Origin: Planotetraspora mira
Lineage (GTDB): Bacteria > Actinomycetota > Actinomycetes > Streptosporangiales > Streptosporangiaceae
Direction: 5' to 3'
DNA: 64,000 bases
Assembly: GCF_016863275.1 (NCBI RefSeq)
Contig: NZ_BOOO01000013.1
Coordinates: 369,321-433,320 of the forward strand
Shown one piece after another: positions 8,029 to 18,458 of the stretch (within the stretch, counting starts at the first letter, position 1; each line of letters opens with the position of its first letter). Below the pieces are notes generated by a model. The model was given only the letters and a program-made list of their open reading frames with translations. It made no database searches and had not been told where the DNA came from. The translations under genes were made by a program, and so were the position numbers.

Positions 8029-9195
8029 ATGAGCAACGAGGTCCTGGAGGCGGTCCGCACGCTGCTGCCCGTGATCGCGGAGCGTGCCCGCGCCACGGAC
8101 GAGGATCGGGGGGTTCCCGCGGAGACGATCCAGGCGCTGGTCCAGGCCGGGGTCTTCCGGATGCTGCAGCCCAAGAGGTACGGCGGCGCCGAGAGCGACC
8201 CGGTGTGGTTCTTCGAGGTCGTCAGGGAGATCTCCGGGGTCTGCGGATCGACCGGGTGGGTGGCGAGCGTGCTCGGCGTGCATCCGTGGCAGCTCGGTCT
8301 GTTCGACGAGGCCGCGCAGGACGAGGTCTGGGGCGAGGATCAGGACGCGCTCGTGGCCTCGTCGTACGCCCCCGTCGGGCGGCTGACCCCGGTCGAGGGC
8401 GGCTATGAGCTCACCGGCCGGTGGCGGTTCTCCTCCGGCTGCGAGCACGCCTCCTGGGTGCTGGTCGGCGGACTGGTCGTGGGCGCCCAGGGCCGGCCGG
8501 TGGACTTCATGACCGTGCTCGTCCCCCGGTCGGACTACGTGATCGAGGACGTGTGGGACGTCATCGGCCTGCGCGGCACGGCGAGCAACGACGTGATCGT
8601 GGAGCGGGCGTTCGTGCCCGAGCACCGCACGACGCGCAACTACGAGCAGGCCCAGCTCCGCGGTCCCGGCCAGAAGGTGAACGGCGGGCCGCTCTACCGG
8701 ATGCCGTTCGGGAGCGTGTTCACGACCGCGATCACCGCCCCGGTGATCGGCATGGCGGCCGGCTGCTACCGGTCCTACGTCACGGCGATGCGCGACCGCG
8801 TACGGCTGAGCCTGGGCGGCGGCCGGTTCGCCGAGGACCAGTTCGCCCAGGTCGCGGTGGCCCGGGCCGCCTCGGAGATCGATGCGGCGATCCTGCAGAC
8901 CGACCGCAACGTGCGCGAGGTGTACGAGCACGCCGTCCGGGGCGAGCGGATCCCGATGGAGTTGCGCCTGCGCGTCCGCAGGGACCAGGTCCGCGCGACC
9001 GAGCGGGCGCTGGAGGCGATCGACATCCTGTTCAAGACCGCGGGGGGGAACTCGCTCAGGCGCGGCAACCCCATCGAGCGGGCCTGGCGGGACGCCCACG
9101 CGGGCAGCGTGCATGTGGCCAACGACGTCGAGCGGGCCCTCGCGATGTACGGCAGGGGCGAGTTCGGCCTGACCGTCGAGGACAACCTGGTCTGA
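8029..9195 (+). CDS. HsaA-like flavin-dependent monooxygenase (second copy)
   Basis: The 388-residue protein is a close paralogue of the HsaA at 266-1450 and shares most of its motifs: GVFRMLQPKRYGG, GSTGWVASVLGVHPW, GRWRFSSGCEHASW, VIGLRGTASNDV and the C-terminal NPIERAWRDAHAGSVH. It belongs to the acyl-CoA-dehydrogenase-fold group D monooxygenases and would need reduced flavin from a separate reductase. GGAG lies 8 bp before the ATG. It is transcribed away from kshA and ends in a strong hairpin. It may hydroxylate a different phenolic secosteroid, for example one that still carries a side chain or a 12-hydroxyl, but that is inference. Confidence 0.82.
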   Translation: MSNEVLEAVRTLLPVIAERARATDEDRGVPAETIQALVQAGVFRMLQPKRYGGAESDPVWFFEVVREISGVCGSTGWVASVLGVHPWQLGLFDEAAQDEVWGEDQDALVASSYAPVGRLTPVEGGYELTGRWRFSSGCEHASWVLVGGLVVGAQGRPVDFMTVLVPRSDYVIEDVWDVIGLRGTASNDVIVERAFVPEHRTTRNYEQAQLRGPGQKVNGGPLYRMPFGSVFTTAITAPVIGMAAGCYRSYVTAMRDRVRLSLGGGRFAEDQFAQVAVARAASEIDAAILQTDRNVREVYEHAVRGERIPMELRLRVRRDQVRATERALEAIDILFKTAGGNSLRRGNPIERAWRDAHAGSVHVANDVERALAMYGRGEFGLTVEDNLV

Positions 9196-9210
9196 CGGGC
9201 CCGCCCGGGC

Positions 9211-9239
9211 GATGGGCGCGGCCGGAGACCGCGCCCATC
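9211..9239 (+). terminator. Hairpin terminator after the second hsaA-like gene
   Basis: GATGGGCGCGG and CCGCGCCCATC form a perfect 11-bp stem with a 7-nt loop, 15 bp after the stop at 9195. A short TTGTGG follows rather than a long T-tract, which is common in high-GC actinomycetes. Confidence 0.7.
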
Positions 9240-9305
9240 TTGTGGACAGGTGCGTCCCACTCAGCGGTACGAACGGCTCGCGTCACCGCCGGTAGCGGTG
9301 TGTAT

Positions 9306-9327
9306 GGTCGTTCCGACAGAACCGACC
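9306..9327. promoter_or_regulatory. Inverted repeat, candidate operator of the TetR gene
   Basis: GGTCGTTC and GAACCGACC are inverted repeats separated by CGACA, with one bulged base. The element lies 12 bp upstream of the preferred GTG start of the TetR regulator, a typical place for autoregulation. It only makes sense as an operator if the upstream ATG at 9304 is not the start. Confidence 0.45.
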
Positions 9328-9339
9328 AGGGGGGACCCC

Positions 9340-9951
9340 GTGCCGAGAATCGCCGAGGTCAGAGCGCCGGCGGAGCCCAGCTCCCCGGAGCAGCGGGCCC
9401 GGCACCTGCGCATCCTCCGGGCCGCCGCGCGGATCGGGGCCGACAAGGGCCTCGAGCGCATGCAGATGCACGAGGTGGCCAAGGCCGCCGGCGTCGCGAT
9501 CGCGACCTTGTACCGGTACTTCCCCTCGAAGACCCATCTGTTCACGGCCGTGCTGGCCGAGCAGATCGACCGGTTCAACGAGACCATCCCGCGCGCCGCG
9601 CCGGGCACGAGCCCGGAGGACGCGGTCGCCGACGTGCTGGTGCAGGCCAGCCGGCAGTTGCTGCGCCGGCCCAGGCTCGCGGTCGCGATGCTCCAGTCCG
9701 CGAACGCGGCGAACGCGGCCGCGGTGGCCGACGCCGGGCGGATCGACGGCACCTTCAGCGAGATCATCGTGCGGACGCTCGGGATCGACGACCCCACCGA
9801 CCTCGACGTCACGCTGATCCGGTTGCTCATGCAGTGCTGGTACGGCGTGCTGCAGTCGAGCCTCAACGGCCGGATGTCGATCCCCGACACGGAGAGCGAC
9901 ATCCGGATCGCCTGCCGGCTGCTGCTGGCCCCGCGCTCGAACTCCGGGTGA
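9340..9951 (+). CDS. TetR-family regulator, KstR-like
   Basis: The 203-residue protein has a TetR helix-turn-helix with MQMHEVAKAAGVAIATLYRY followed by FPSKTHLFTAVL, very like the DNA-binding domain of KstR, the repressor of the cholesterol regulon that is relieved by 3-oxo-steroid-CoA. The C-terminal domain is more divergent. I chose the GTG at 9340 because AGGGGGG lies 5 bp upstream and the inverted repeat at 9306-9327 then falls outside the gene; an ATG at 9304 is the alternative. Its position between the kshA and side-chain genes supports control of steroid genes. Orthology with KstR is not proven. Confidence 0.75.
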   Translation: MPRIAEVRAPAEPSSPEQRARHLRILRAAARIGADKGLERMQMHEVAKAAGVAIATLYRYFPSKTHLFTAVLAEQIDRFNETIPRAAPGTSPEDAVADVLVQASRQLLRRPRLAVAMLQSANAANAAAVADAGRIDGTFSEIIVRTLGIDDPTDLDVTLIRLLMQCWYGVLQSSLNGRMSIPDTESDIRIACRLLLAPRSNSG

Positions 9952-9952
9952 T

Positions 9953-10873
9953 TCAGGTGCGCTGCGTCCCGGTGGTGTCGAGCCGGGCCACACCGTGGGC
10001 CGCGTAGGTGCGGTACGGGTCGCGCCCGGTGAAGTACGGCGTGAGCAGCGCGTCGAACTCGGCGACGGAGAACACGCCGTCGGCGGCGGTGAACTTCTGC
10101 TCGACCGTCGGAGCCGCCAGCAGCGCGACCATGTCGCCGTACACGACGAACACCTGGCCGGTGATCTCCTCGGAGGCCGGGGAGGCGAGATAGCTCACGA
10201 AGGTGGCGACTCGCTCCGGGGCGAGGATGTCCAGCCCGCCGTCCGCGGGGCCGTCGCCGAAAACGCCCGCCGTCATGGCGGTGCGGGCCCGGGGGCAGAT
10301 GGCGTTGGCCCGCACGCCGTACCTCGCCAGTCCCTGCGCGGTCGACAGGGTGAGCGCGGTGATGCCCGCCTTGGCGGCCGAGTAGTTCGGCTGGCCGGCC
10401 GAGCCGAAGAGGAACGCCTCTGAGGCGGTGTTGACGACGCGGCCGTAGATCGGCCCGCCTGCGGCCTTGGAGGCCGCCCGCCAGTGCGCGGCCGCCGCAC
10501 GGGACACCGCGGCGTGGCCCTTGAGGTGGACGCGGATGACGTCGTCCCAGTCCGACTCGCTCAGGTTGAACAACATCTTGTCGCGCAGGACGCCCGCGTT
10601 GTTCACCACGATGTCGAGGCCGCCGAACGTGTCCACCGCCGCCTGGACCAGGCGGTCGCCCATGGACCAGTCGCCGACGTCGCCGCTCACCGCGACGGAC
10701 TGCCCGCCGAGGGCCTTGATCTCGGCCACGACGTCGTCGGCGGCCGATCCCACGTCGTTGACCACGACGTTCGCGCCCTGGCCCGCGAGGGCGAGCGCCT
10801 CGCTGCGGCCCAGGCCGGCGCCGGCGCCGGTGACGACGGCGGTCCTGCCGTCCAGACTGGTCTTCGGGCTCAT
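9953..10873 (-). CDS. SDR of the Hsd4A/Rv3502c type
   Basis: The 306-residue SDR has TGAGAGLG near residue 15, NNAGVLRDKM with the NLSESDWDDVIRVHLKGH block, catalytic Ser (VVNTAS) and YSAAKAG. This longer form with a C-terminal extension after the nucleotide fold matches the multifunctional-enzyme-type (3R)-hydroxyacyl-CoA dehydrogenases. M. tuberculosis Rv3502c (Hsd4A) and Rv3548c belong to it. A beta-oxidation step on the sterol side chain or a 17-hydroxysteroid oxidation is the likely role. It lies 42 bp downstream of the acyl-CoA ligase on the same strand, so they form a two-gene operon. Its stop sits 1 bp from the convergent TetR stop. Confidence 0.8.
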   Translation of the reverse strand: MSPKTSLDGRTAVVTGAGAGLGRSEALALAGQGANVVVNDVGSAADDVVAEIKALGGQSVAVSGDVGDWSMGDRLVQAAVDTFGGLDIVVNNAGVLRDKMLFNLSESDWDDVIRVHLKGHAAVSRAAAAHWRAASKAAGGPIYGRVVNTASEAFLFGSAGQPNYSAAKAGITALTLSTAQGLARYGVRANAICPRARTAMTAGVFGDGPADGGLDILAPERVATFVSYLASPASEEITGQVFVVYGDMVALLAAPTVEQKFTAADGVFSVAEFDALLTPYFTGRDPYRTYAAHGVARLDTTGTQRT

Positions 10874-10915
10874 CTCTGCACGCTCCTGCTCTGTCGGGTG
10901 CTCGTGAGTGACGGG

Positions 10916-12574
<1,659 letters not shown>

Positions 12575-12719
12575 CTGCGCCCTCTCTCTCGGGCGCTCAT
12601 TGTGACCGCCGGGCGTGCGCCTGCCGAGGGTCGTCTCCCGGTCACCGGGACGGCCCTTCCGGCAGGGGCCGGGCGACACCACTATTGCGGGCGGGCACAC
12701 GGCTGAGCGGGGAGCACGC

Positions 12720-13481
12720 ATGGGAAGTCTCGACGGGAAAGTCGCAATCGTCACCGGAGCAGGTCAGGGGGTCGGCCAGGGCATCGCGCTCGCCCTCGCC
12801 TCCGAGGGCGCGTCCGTCGCGGTCGTCGGGCGCACCATGGCCAAGCTCGAGACGACCTGCGGGCTCGTCCGCGAGCGCGGCGCGACGGCCGAGCCCTTCC
12901 TCTGCGACGTCGCCGTCACGGACACGATCCCCTCGGTGGTCGACGCGGTGGCGGCGCGGTTCGGCGGAGTGGACGTCCTCGTCAACAATGCCTACTCCGG
13001 CTCGTACGGCACGCTGCTGTCGATGAGCGACGCCGCCTTCCAGAAGGGCTTCCGCAGCGGTCCCTTCGCCGCGTTCGCCTTCATGAAGGCGTGCCACCCC
13101 CACATGAAGCGGCGCGGCGGCGGCAGCATCGTCAACCTCGTCACCTCCGCGATGGTCCGGTGGGACCCCACCACGTACGGCGCCTACGCCGCGGCCAAGC
13201 AGGCGCTCCGCTCGCTGACGCGGACGGCCGCGGCCGAATGGGGCCCCGACGGCATCCGCGCCAACTCCATCGCCCCGCACGCGTTGTCCCCCGGCCTGAA
13301 GTGGTGGACGGAGACCAATCCGGAGGAGGCGGAGGCGTTCCGCCGCACGATCCCGCTCGGTTACATCGGCGACTGCGAGCAGGACATCGGCCGGGCCGTC
13401 GTCGCGCTCGTCGGCCCGGACCTGCGCTACCTGACCGGCGCCACCGTGCCGCTGGACGGAGGGCAGGCCTTCTTCGGCTGA
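12720..13481 (+). CDS. Short-chain dehydrogenase/reductase
   Basis: This 253-residue SDR has TGAGQGVG near residue 12, an unusual NNAYSGS in place of NNAG, the catalytic Ser (LVTSAM) and YAAAKQAL. The GGGGAG ribosome site lies 6 bp before the ATG. It is divergent from the acyl-CoA synthetase, sharing a 145-bp control region. A 9- to 11-bp stem-loop follows it, so it is probably monocistronic. The changed NNAG motif sets it apart from the other five SDRs here. Substrate unknown. Confidence 0.78.
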   Translation: MGSLDGKVAIVTGAGQGVGQGIALALASEGASVAVVGRTMAKLETTCGLVRERGATAEPFLCDVAVTDTIPSVVDAVAARFGGVDVLVNNAYSGSYGTLLSMSDAAFQKGFRSGPFAAFAFMKACHPHMKRRGGGSIVNLVTSAMVRWDPTTYGAYAAAKQALRSLTRTAAAEWGPDGIRANSIAPHALSPGLKWWTETNPEEAEAFRRTIPLGYIGDCEQDIGRAVVALVGPDLRYLTGATVPLDGGQAFFG

Positions 13482-13510
13482 CCTTCTTCGGTTGACCTCG
13501 GCCTCTCCCG

Positions 13511-13549
13511 GTCAGCGGGACTCGCCGGTCCGCGGTGGTCCCCGCTGAC
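13511..13549 (+). terminator. Stem-loop between the SDR and the fadD17 operon
   Basis: GTCAGCGGG and CCCGCTGAC form a perfect 9-bp stem that extends through GAC/GTC with one bulge. It begins 30 bp after the SDR stop and ends about 60 bp before the fadD17 start. A terminator is likeliest; an operator for the downstream operon cannot be excluded. Confidence 0.5.
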
Positions 13550-13610
13550 TAACGTCGGCCCTGCTCCGCCACCCAGCGAGACGAGCGGGACCGAGGAGAG
13601 AGCCACACCA

Positions 13611-15266
13611 GTGCGACACGAGACGATCGCCGATCTGCTGCTCGCCAGGACCGGTGACGGCCACGCCGGGTTGCGGACCCGTGAGCGGACCTGGACCTGG
13701 GACGAGGTGGTCCGCGCGAGCGCCGCCCGGGCGGCGCTGGCCCGCGGACTGCGGATCGACGGCCCCTTCCACATCGGGGTCCTGCTCGACAACGTGCCGG
13801 AGTACGTCTTCTGGCTCGGCGCGGCCGCGCTGAGCGGCGCCACGATCGTGGGCGTCAACTCCACCCGCCGGGGCTCGGACCTGGAGCAGGAGGTCAGGCA
13901 CACCGACCTGCAACTCCTCGTCACCGACGAGGCCGGCCTGAAGGCGCTCGACGGACTCGACATCGGCGTGCCCCGCGACCGCTTCCTCCTCGTGGACGGC
14001 GAGGAGTACGCCGAGACGGTGGCCGCGCACGCGTGCGAACCGTTCCGCGACCCGGAGATCACGGCAGGGACCCAGATGTTGCTGCTGTTCACCTCGGGCA
14101 CGACCGGCGCCTCGAAGGCGGCCAGGTGCTCCCAGGGAAGGCTCACCGGGCTGGGCTACGCCAACCACGCGAAATACGACATCCAGCGGCATGACATCAC
14201 CTACTGCTGCATGCCGCTCTTCCACGGCAACGCGCTGATGGCACTGTGGGCCCCGTCGCTGGCGGCGGGCGCGACCGTCGCGCTGGTGCCCCGGTTCTCC
14301 GCGTCCGGCTTCCTGCCCGACGTGCGCTTCCACGGCGTCACGTTCTTCACCTATGTCGGCAAGGCGATCGCCTACATCCTGGCGACGCCGGAGGCCATCG
14401 ACGACGCGGACAACACGCTCACGCACGGCTTCGGCACGGAGGCGTCGCCGGACGACCGGGACGGGTTCCTGCGCCGCTTCGGCTGCCGCCTGTTGGAGGG
14501 CTACGGGTCGAGCGAGGGCGCCGGCATGATCAAGCGGGCGCCGGAGGGTCCCGCGGGCGCGCTGGGACGGCCGGCGCACGGCGGCGTCAGAGTCGTCGAC
14601 CCCGAGACCGGGCGGCCGCGTCGGCCGGCGGTCCTCGACGGGCACGGCCGGGTGGCCAACGCCGAGGAGGCCATCGGCGAGATCGTCGACGTGGACGGCG
14701 CGGCCAGGTTCGAGGGCTACTACAACAACGACGCGGCGGACGCGGAGCGGGTCCGCCGCGGCTGGTACTGGACCGGTGACCTCGGTTACGTCGACGAGGC
14801 CGGCTACATCTACTTCGCCGGGCGCTCAGGCGACTGGATCCGGGTGGACGGCGAGAACGTCTCCGCACTGCTGACCGAGCGCGTCCTTCGCCGTCATCCG
14901 CGGATCGTCGCCGCCGCCGTCTTCGGCGTGCCCGACCCCCGGTCGGGCGACCAGGTGATGGCCGCGATCGAGGTGCCCCACGGGACCTCGTTCGAGGACC
15001 TCCGCCTGCCCGAGTTCCTGGCGGAGCAGGAGGACCTGGGCACCAAGGCGGCGCCGCGCTTCGTCCGGATCTCCCATGCCCTGCCGGCGACCGGCTCAGG
15101 GAAGCTCCGCAAGAAGGAGATGCGGCACGACGGCTGGCGGACCGGGGACCGGGTCTACCGCTGGGCGGGCCGAGGCGGTCCCGGATACACCCTGCTGACC
15201 GATGAGGACAAGGCCGCGCTACGTGCGGAGTTCGCCGCCGGCGGACGTCAGCGGTTCCTGCCCTAG
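13611..15266 (+). CDS. fadD17: Steroid side-chain acyl-CoA synthetase, FadD17-like
   Basis: The 551-residue ligase has LLFTSGTTGASKAAR near residue 160, EGYGSSEG, YWTGDLGYVDEAGYIYFAGR and the terminal TGSGKLRKKEM. The replaced hinge (GRSGDWIRVDGENVS) and overall layout are typical of the FadD17/FadD19 sterol-acid ligases. FadD17 of M. tuberculosis prefers C24 steroid acids; here the substrate is inferred. The gene order with FadE26- and FadE27-like genes mirrors the Rv3504-Rv3506 cluster, although fadD17 comes first here. Start is GTG with a GAGGAGAGAG stretch upstream; no ATG alternative lies close. Confidence 0.82.
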   Translation: MRHETIADLLLARTGDGHAGLRTRERTWTWDEVVRASAARAALARGLRIDGPFHIGVLLDNVPEYVFWLGAAALSGATIVGVNSTRRGSDLEQEVRHTDLQLLVTDEAGLKALDGLDIGVPRDRFLLVDGEEYAETVAAHACEPFRDPEITAGTQMLLLFTSGTTGASKAARCSQGRLTGLGYANHAKYDIQRHDITYCCMPLFHGNALMALWAPSLAAGATVALVPRFSASGFLPDVRFHGVTFFTYVGKAIAYILATPEAIDDADNTLTHGFGTEASPDDRDGFLRRFGCRLLEGYGSSEGAGMIKRAPEGPAGALGRPAHGGVRVVDPETGRPRRPAVLDGHGRVANAEEAIGEIVDVDGAARFEGYYNNDAADAERVRRGWYWTGDLGYVDEAGYIYFAGRSGDWIRVDGENVSALLTERVLRRHPRIVAAAVFGVPDPRSGDQVMAAIEVPHGTSFEDLRLPEFLAEQEDLGTKAAPRFVRISHALPATGSGKLRKKEMRHDGWRTGDRVYRWAGRGGPGYTLLTDEDKAALRAEFAAGGRQRFLP

Positions 15267-15296
15267 CCGTACGGCCACCGAGGAGGAGAGCGGAAC

Positions 15297-16463
15297 ATGG
15301 ATCTGCGCGAGACCACCGCGCAACGACGGCTGCGCACGGAGTTGCGGGAGTACTTCGCGGGTCTCCTACCCGAGAGCGAGCGACGCCGGACGGGCGAGGA
15401 GGGCGTGGGCGGCGACCGTTTCCGCGAGGTGGTCCGACGGCTCGGCGCCGACGGCTGGCTCGGCATCGGGTGGCCCGTCGAGTACGGCGGGCAGGGCCGG
15501 TCCGTCGAGGAGCAGTACGTGTTCTTCGACGAGGTTCAGCGGGCCGGGCTGCCCTTCCCGTTCGTCACCGTGAACACCGTCGGCCCGACCCTGATGAGCC
15601 ACGGGTCGGACGAGCAGAAGAAGAGGTACCTGCCCGGGATCCTGTCCGGTGACATCGTCTTCGCGATCGGCTACACCGAGCCGGGGGCGGGCACCGACCT
15701 CGCCTCCCTGACGACCCGCGCGGTCAGGGACGGCGACGAGTGGGTCGTCGACGGCAGCAAGATCTTCACCAGCGGCGCGAACACCGCCGACTACGTGTGG
15801 CTCGCCTGCCGTACCGACCCGGACGCGCCCAAGCACAAGGGCATCTCCATCCTGATCGTCCCCACCGCCGCCCCCGGGTTCTCCTGGAGCCCCATCCAGT
15901 GCGTGGGCGGCATGGTCGTCACGACCACGTATTACTCCGGCATCCGCGTGCCCGCGGGCGACGTCGTCGGAGAGGTCGACGGCGGCTGGCGGCTGATCAC
16001 CCACCAGCTCAACCACGAGCGGATCGGCCTGGCGGCCGTCGGCGGCCGGATGATCCAGATGTGGGAGAACGTCCGGGACTGGGCGAGGGACAACGGGACG
16101 ATCGACCTGCCGTGGGTCCAGCGCGATCTGGCCCGCACGTACGCGCGGCTCGAGGCGATGCGGCTGATGAACTGGAAGATGACCGGCGCGGTCGCGCGCG
16201 GCACCCTGTCCGGCGCGGACGCGGGCGCGGCGAAGGTCTACGGCACGGAGACGCACATCGACGTGCAGCGGACGTTGTCGGGGATCATCGGCGCCGGCGG
16301 ACGGATCCGGCCCGGGTCGCCGGGGGCGGTGCTCGCCGGTCAGATCGAGCAGCTGTCGCGGCAGGGCATCGTGAACACCTTCGGCGGCGGCGTGAACGAG
16401 GTCCTGAGGGACATGGTCGCCACCCAGGGTCTCGGCCTCCCCAGGATGGGGCGCGGCGCATGA
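15297..16463 (+). CDS. fadE26: Acyl-CoA dehydrogenase alpha subunit, FadE26 (ChsE4)-like
   Basis: The 388-residue acyl-CoA dehydrogenase has the substrate-flavin motif GYTEPGAGTDLASL at about residues 125-138, NHERIGLA with Glu241 as likely catalytic base, and a C-terminal FAD-contact segment QGIVNTFGGGVNEVLRDM. It matches the FAD-retaining subunit of the alpha2beta2 steroid dehydrogenases. With its partner, encoded 49 bp downstream, it should introduce the alpha,beta double bond into a 3-oxosteroid side-chain CoA thioester. A GGAGGAGAG site lies 8 bp before the ATG, suggesting strong translation. Confidence 0.85.
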   Translation: MDLRETTAQRRLRTELREYFAGLLPESERRRTGEEGVGGDRFREVVRRLGADGWLGIGWPVEYGGQGRSVEEQYVFFDEVQRAGLPFPFVTVNTVGPTLMSHGSDEQKKRYLPGILSGDIVFAIGYTEPGAGTDLASLTTRAVRDGDEWVVDGSKIFTSGANTADYVWLACRTDPDAPKHKGISILIVPTAAPGFSWSPIQCVGGMVVTTTYYSGIRVPAGDVVGEVDGGWRLITHQLNHERIGLAAVGGRMIQMWENVRDWARDNGTIDLPWVQRDLARTYARLEAMRLMNWKMTGAVARGTLSGADAGAAKVYGTETHIDVQRTLSGIIGAGGRIRPGSPGAVLAGQIEQLSRQGIVNTFGGGVNEVLRDMVATQGLGLPRMGRGA

Positions 16464-16512
16464 GCGAGTCACGACCGGTCCTCCGGCCGGCCGGGCAGGA
16501 GGGTCACCGCTG

Positions 16513-17634
16513 ATGGACTTCACCTTGGACGACGAACTCGAAGCGGTCCGCGAACTCGCGAACAAGATCTTCACCGGCCGTGCGGGCACCGACCGCGTCC
16601 GCTACATCGAGAGCACGCCGTCGGGGCTCGACGAGGAGTTGTGGGCGGAGCTGGGCCGTACGGGCCTGCTGGGCATCGCGCTGCCGGAGGAGGCGGGCGG
16701 CGCCGGGCTGGGTCTCGGGGCCCTGTGCGTCCTGCTGGAGGAGCAGGGCCGTTTCGTCGCGCCCGTCCCGCTGTGGCCGGCCGCGGTCGCCGCACTCGCG
16801 ATCACCGCGGACGGCACGGCGGAGCAGCGCGAGAGCCTGCTCCCCGGTGCGGCCGACGGCTCGATCCGGCTCACCGTGGCGCTGGAGGAGTTCGGCTCGC
16901 ACGATCCGGCCGAGCCGCGCACCGTGGCCGGGCGGGACGGCGACGCCTGGCGGCTGAGCGGGGTGAAGGCCGCGGTCCCCTCGCCCTTCGGCGCGGCCCA
17001 CCTGCTGGTCTCCGCGACGGCCGACACCGGGCCTGGCCTGTTCCTGGTCGCCGCCGAGGCGGAGGGAGTCGGCTGGGATCCCGTGGAGACCACCGGCCAC
17101 GACCGCGGCGGCAACCTCACTTTGACCGCCGCGCCCGCCACGGCCGTCGGCGTGCCGGGTGACGGAGCCCTCCTGCGGACCGTCCATCGCGCCGCCGTCG
17201 CGCTGGCGGCGGTCCAGCTCGGCGTCGTCCAGGGCGCGCTGCACCACGCCGTGACCTACCTCAGCGGGCGCAGGCAGTTCGGCAGGCCGCTGGCGACCTT
17301 CCAGGCGGTGCAGCACCAGCTCGCCGACTGCTACATCGACATCGACGCCATGCGGGTGTGCCTGTGGCAGGCCGTCACCGCCCTTGACGCGGAGGCCGGC
17401 GAGCAGGACGCCGCGGCCGCGGCGGTTCTGGTCGCGAAGTGGTGGGCGGGCGACGCGGGGCTGACCGTGGCGCACCGGGTGCAGCACCTCCACGGCGGAA
17501 TCGGCGTGGACGTCGACTACCCGGTGCACCGGCACTTCCTGTGGGCGCGGCAGATCTCCGGCACTCTGGGCGGGCCCAGCGCCGACCTGGCCAGGCTGGG
17601 CGCCGTGCTCGCCTCCGGGACGGCGGCCCCGTGA
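16513..17634 (+). CDS. fadE27: Acyl-CoA dehydrogenase beta subunit, FadE27 (ChsE5)-like
   Basis: The protein has 373 residues, the length of M. tuberculosis FadE27. The acyl-CoA dehydrogenase fold is kept, with GRRQFGRPLATFQAVQHQLA and AHRVQHLHGGIGVD in the C-terminal domain. The usual YTEPxxGSD substrate loop and the catalytic glutamate region are eroded, as expected for the partner that completes the FAD site in heterotetramers but is not itself catalytic. Its stop overlaps the next gene's GTG start (GTGA), so it is coupled to the hydratase. Confidence 0.85.
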   Translation: MDFTLDDELEAVRELANKIFTGRAGTDRVRYIESTPSGLDEELWAELGRTGLLGIALPEEAGGAGLGLGALCVLLEEQGRFVAPVPLWPAAVAALAITADGTAEQRESLLPGAADGSIRLTVALEEFGSHDPAEPRTVAGRDGDAWRLSGVKAAVPSPFGAAHLLVSATADTGPGLFLVAAEAEGVGWDPVETTGHDRGGNLTLTAAPATAVGVPGDGALLRTVHRAAVALAAVQLGVVQGALHHAVTYLSGRRQFGRPLATFQAVQHQLADCYIDIDAMRVCLWQAVTALDAEAGEQDAAAAAVLVAKWWAGDAGLTVAHRVQHLHGGIGVDVDYPVHRHFLWARQISGTLGGPSADLARLGAVLASGTAAP

Positions 17635-18458
17635 GCACGGACGGCCCGAGCGCGGGCGAGTGGATCGGCCGCGACCTCGGGAAGCGCACGGCCGCCTACG
17701 ACGAGCGCGACGTGATCCTCTACGCGCTGGCAGTCGGCGCCGCGCCCGCCGACCTGGACCTCGTCTTCGAGAAGCGGCTGCGTGTGCTGCCCACGTTCGC
17801 GCTGACGAAGGCGCAGTGGGCTCCGGACACCCTCGGCTCACTGGGCGCGTTCGACACCAGGACCACCATGCACGCGTCCCAGCGGCTGAGGGTGCTGCGG
17901 CCGCTGCCCCCCGCGGGGGAGCTGACGATGGCGTCGCACGTCGCGCGCGTCTGGGACAAGGGCAGCGCCGCGATCTTCGAGGTCGAGGTGGAGAGCGAGT
18001 TCTTCGTCGCCACCTGGTCGCTGTTCGCGCCGGGACGCGGCGGATTCGGCGGAGAGCGGGGGCCGTCCGCGCCCGGACGTCGAGACACCCCGCCCCGCCA
18101 CGAGTTGCGGCTCGCCACCAGACCGGATCAGCCCGCGCTGTACCGCCTGCTCGGCGACCGGCATCACATGCACATCGACCCGGAGGCGGCGAAGGCGGCC
18201 GGGATGCCGAGGCCGTTCATGCACGGCCTGTGCACGCTGGCCGCCGTGACGCTGCCGCTGGCCGCGGCGGTGGGGGCGCACCCGGCGGACCTGGTCGAGC
18301 TGGAGGGCAGGTTCGCCTCCCCGGTCTTCCCCGGCGACCGGCTGGACGTGCGGGGATGGGAGCCGGGAGGCCCGGGGGAGGGCATGCTCTTCGACGCGGC
18401 GGTGAACGGCACGTCCGTGCTGACCGGCGGGCGGGCTCAGTTCCGCGTCAGCACGTAG
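17631..18458 (+). CDS. MaoC-like double-hotdog enoyl-CoA hydratase (ChsH3/Hsd4B type)
   Basis: The 275-residue protein has an N-terminal hotdog with YDERDVILYALAVGA near residue 23 and a C-terminal hydratase-2 domain with GDRHHMHIDPEAAKAAGMPR and FMHGLCTLA, the overhang motif with catalytic Asp/His. The family hydrates 2-enoyl-CoA to (3R)-hydroxyacyl-CoA. Rv3538 is the closest type known to me and acts on C27 steroid enoyl-CoA. It is the third step after FadD17 and FadE26/27, so the operon encodes activation, dehydrogenation and hydration. Its last 22 bp overlap the convergent SDR gene. Confidence 0.83.
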   Translation: MSTDGPSAGEWIGRDLGKRTAAYDERDVILYALAVGAAPADLDLVFEKRLRVLPTFALTKAQWAPDTLGSLGAFDTRTTMHASQRLRVLRPLPPAGELTMASHVARVWDKGSAAIFEVEVESEFFVATWSLFAPGRGGFGGERGPSAPGRRDTPPRHELRLATRPDQPALYRLLGDRHHMHIDPEAAKAAGMPRPFMHGLCTLAAVTLPLAAAVGAHPADLVELEGRFASPVFPGDRLDVRGWEPGGPGEGMLFDAAVNGTSVLTGGRAQFRVST

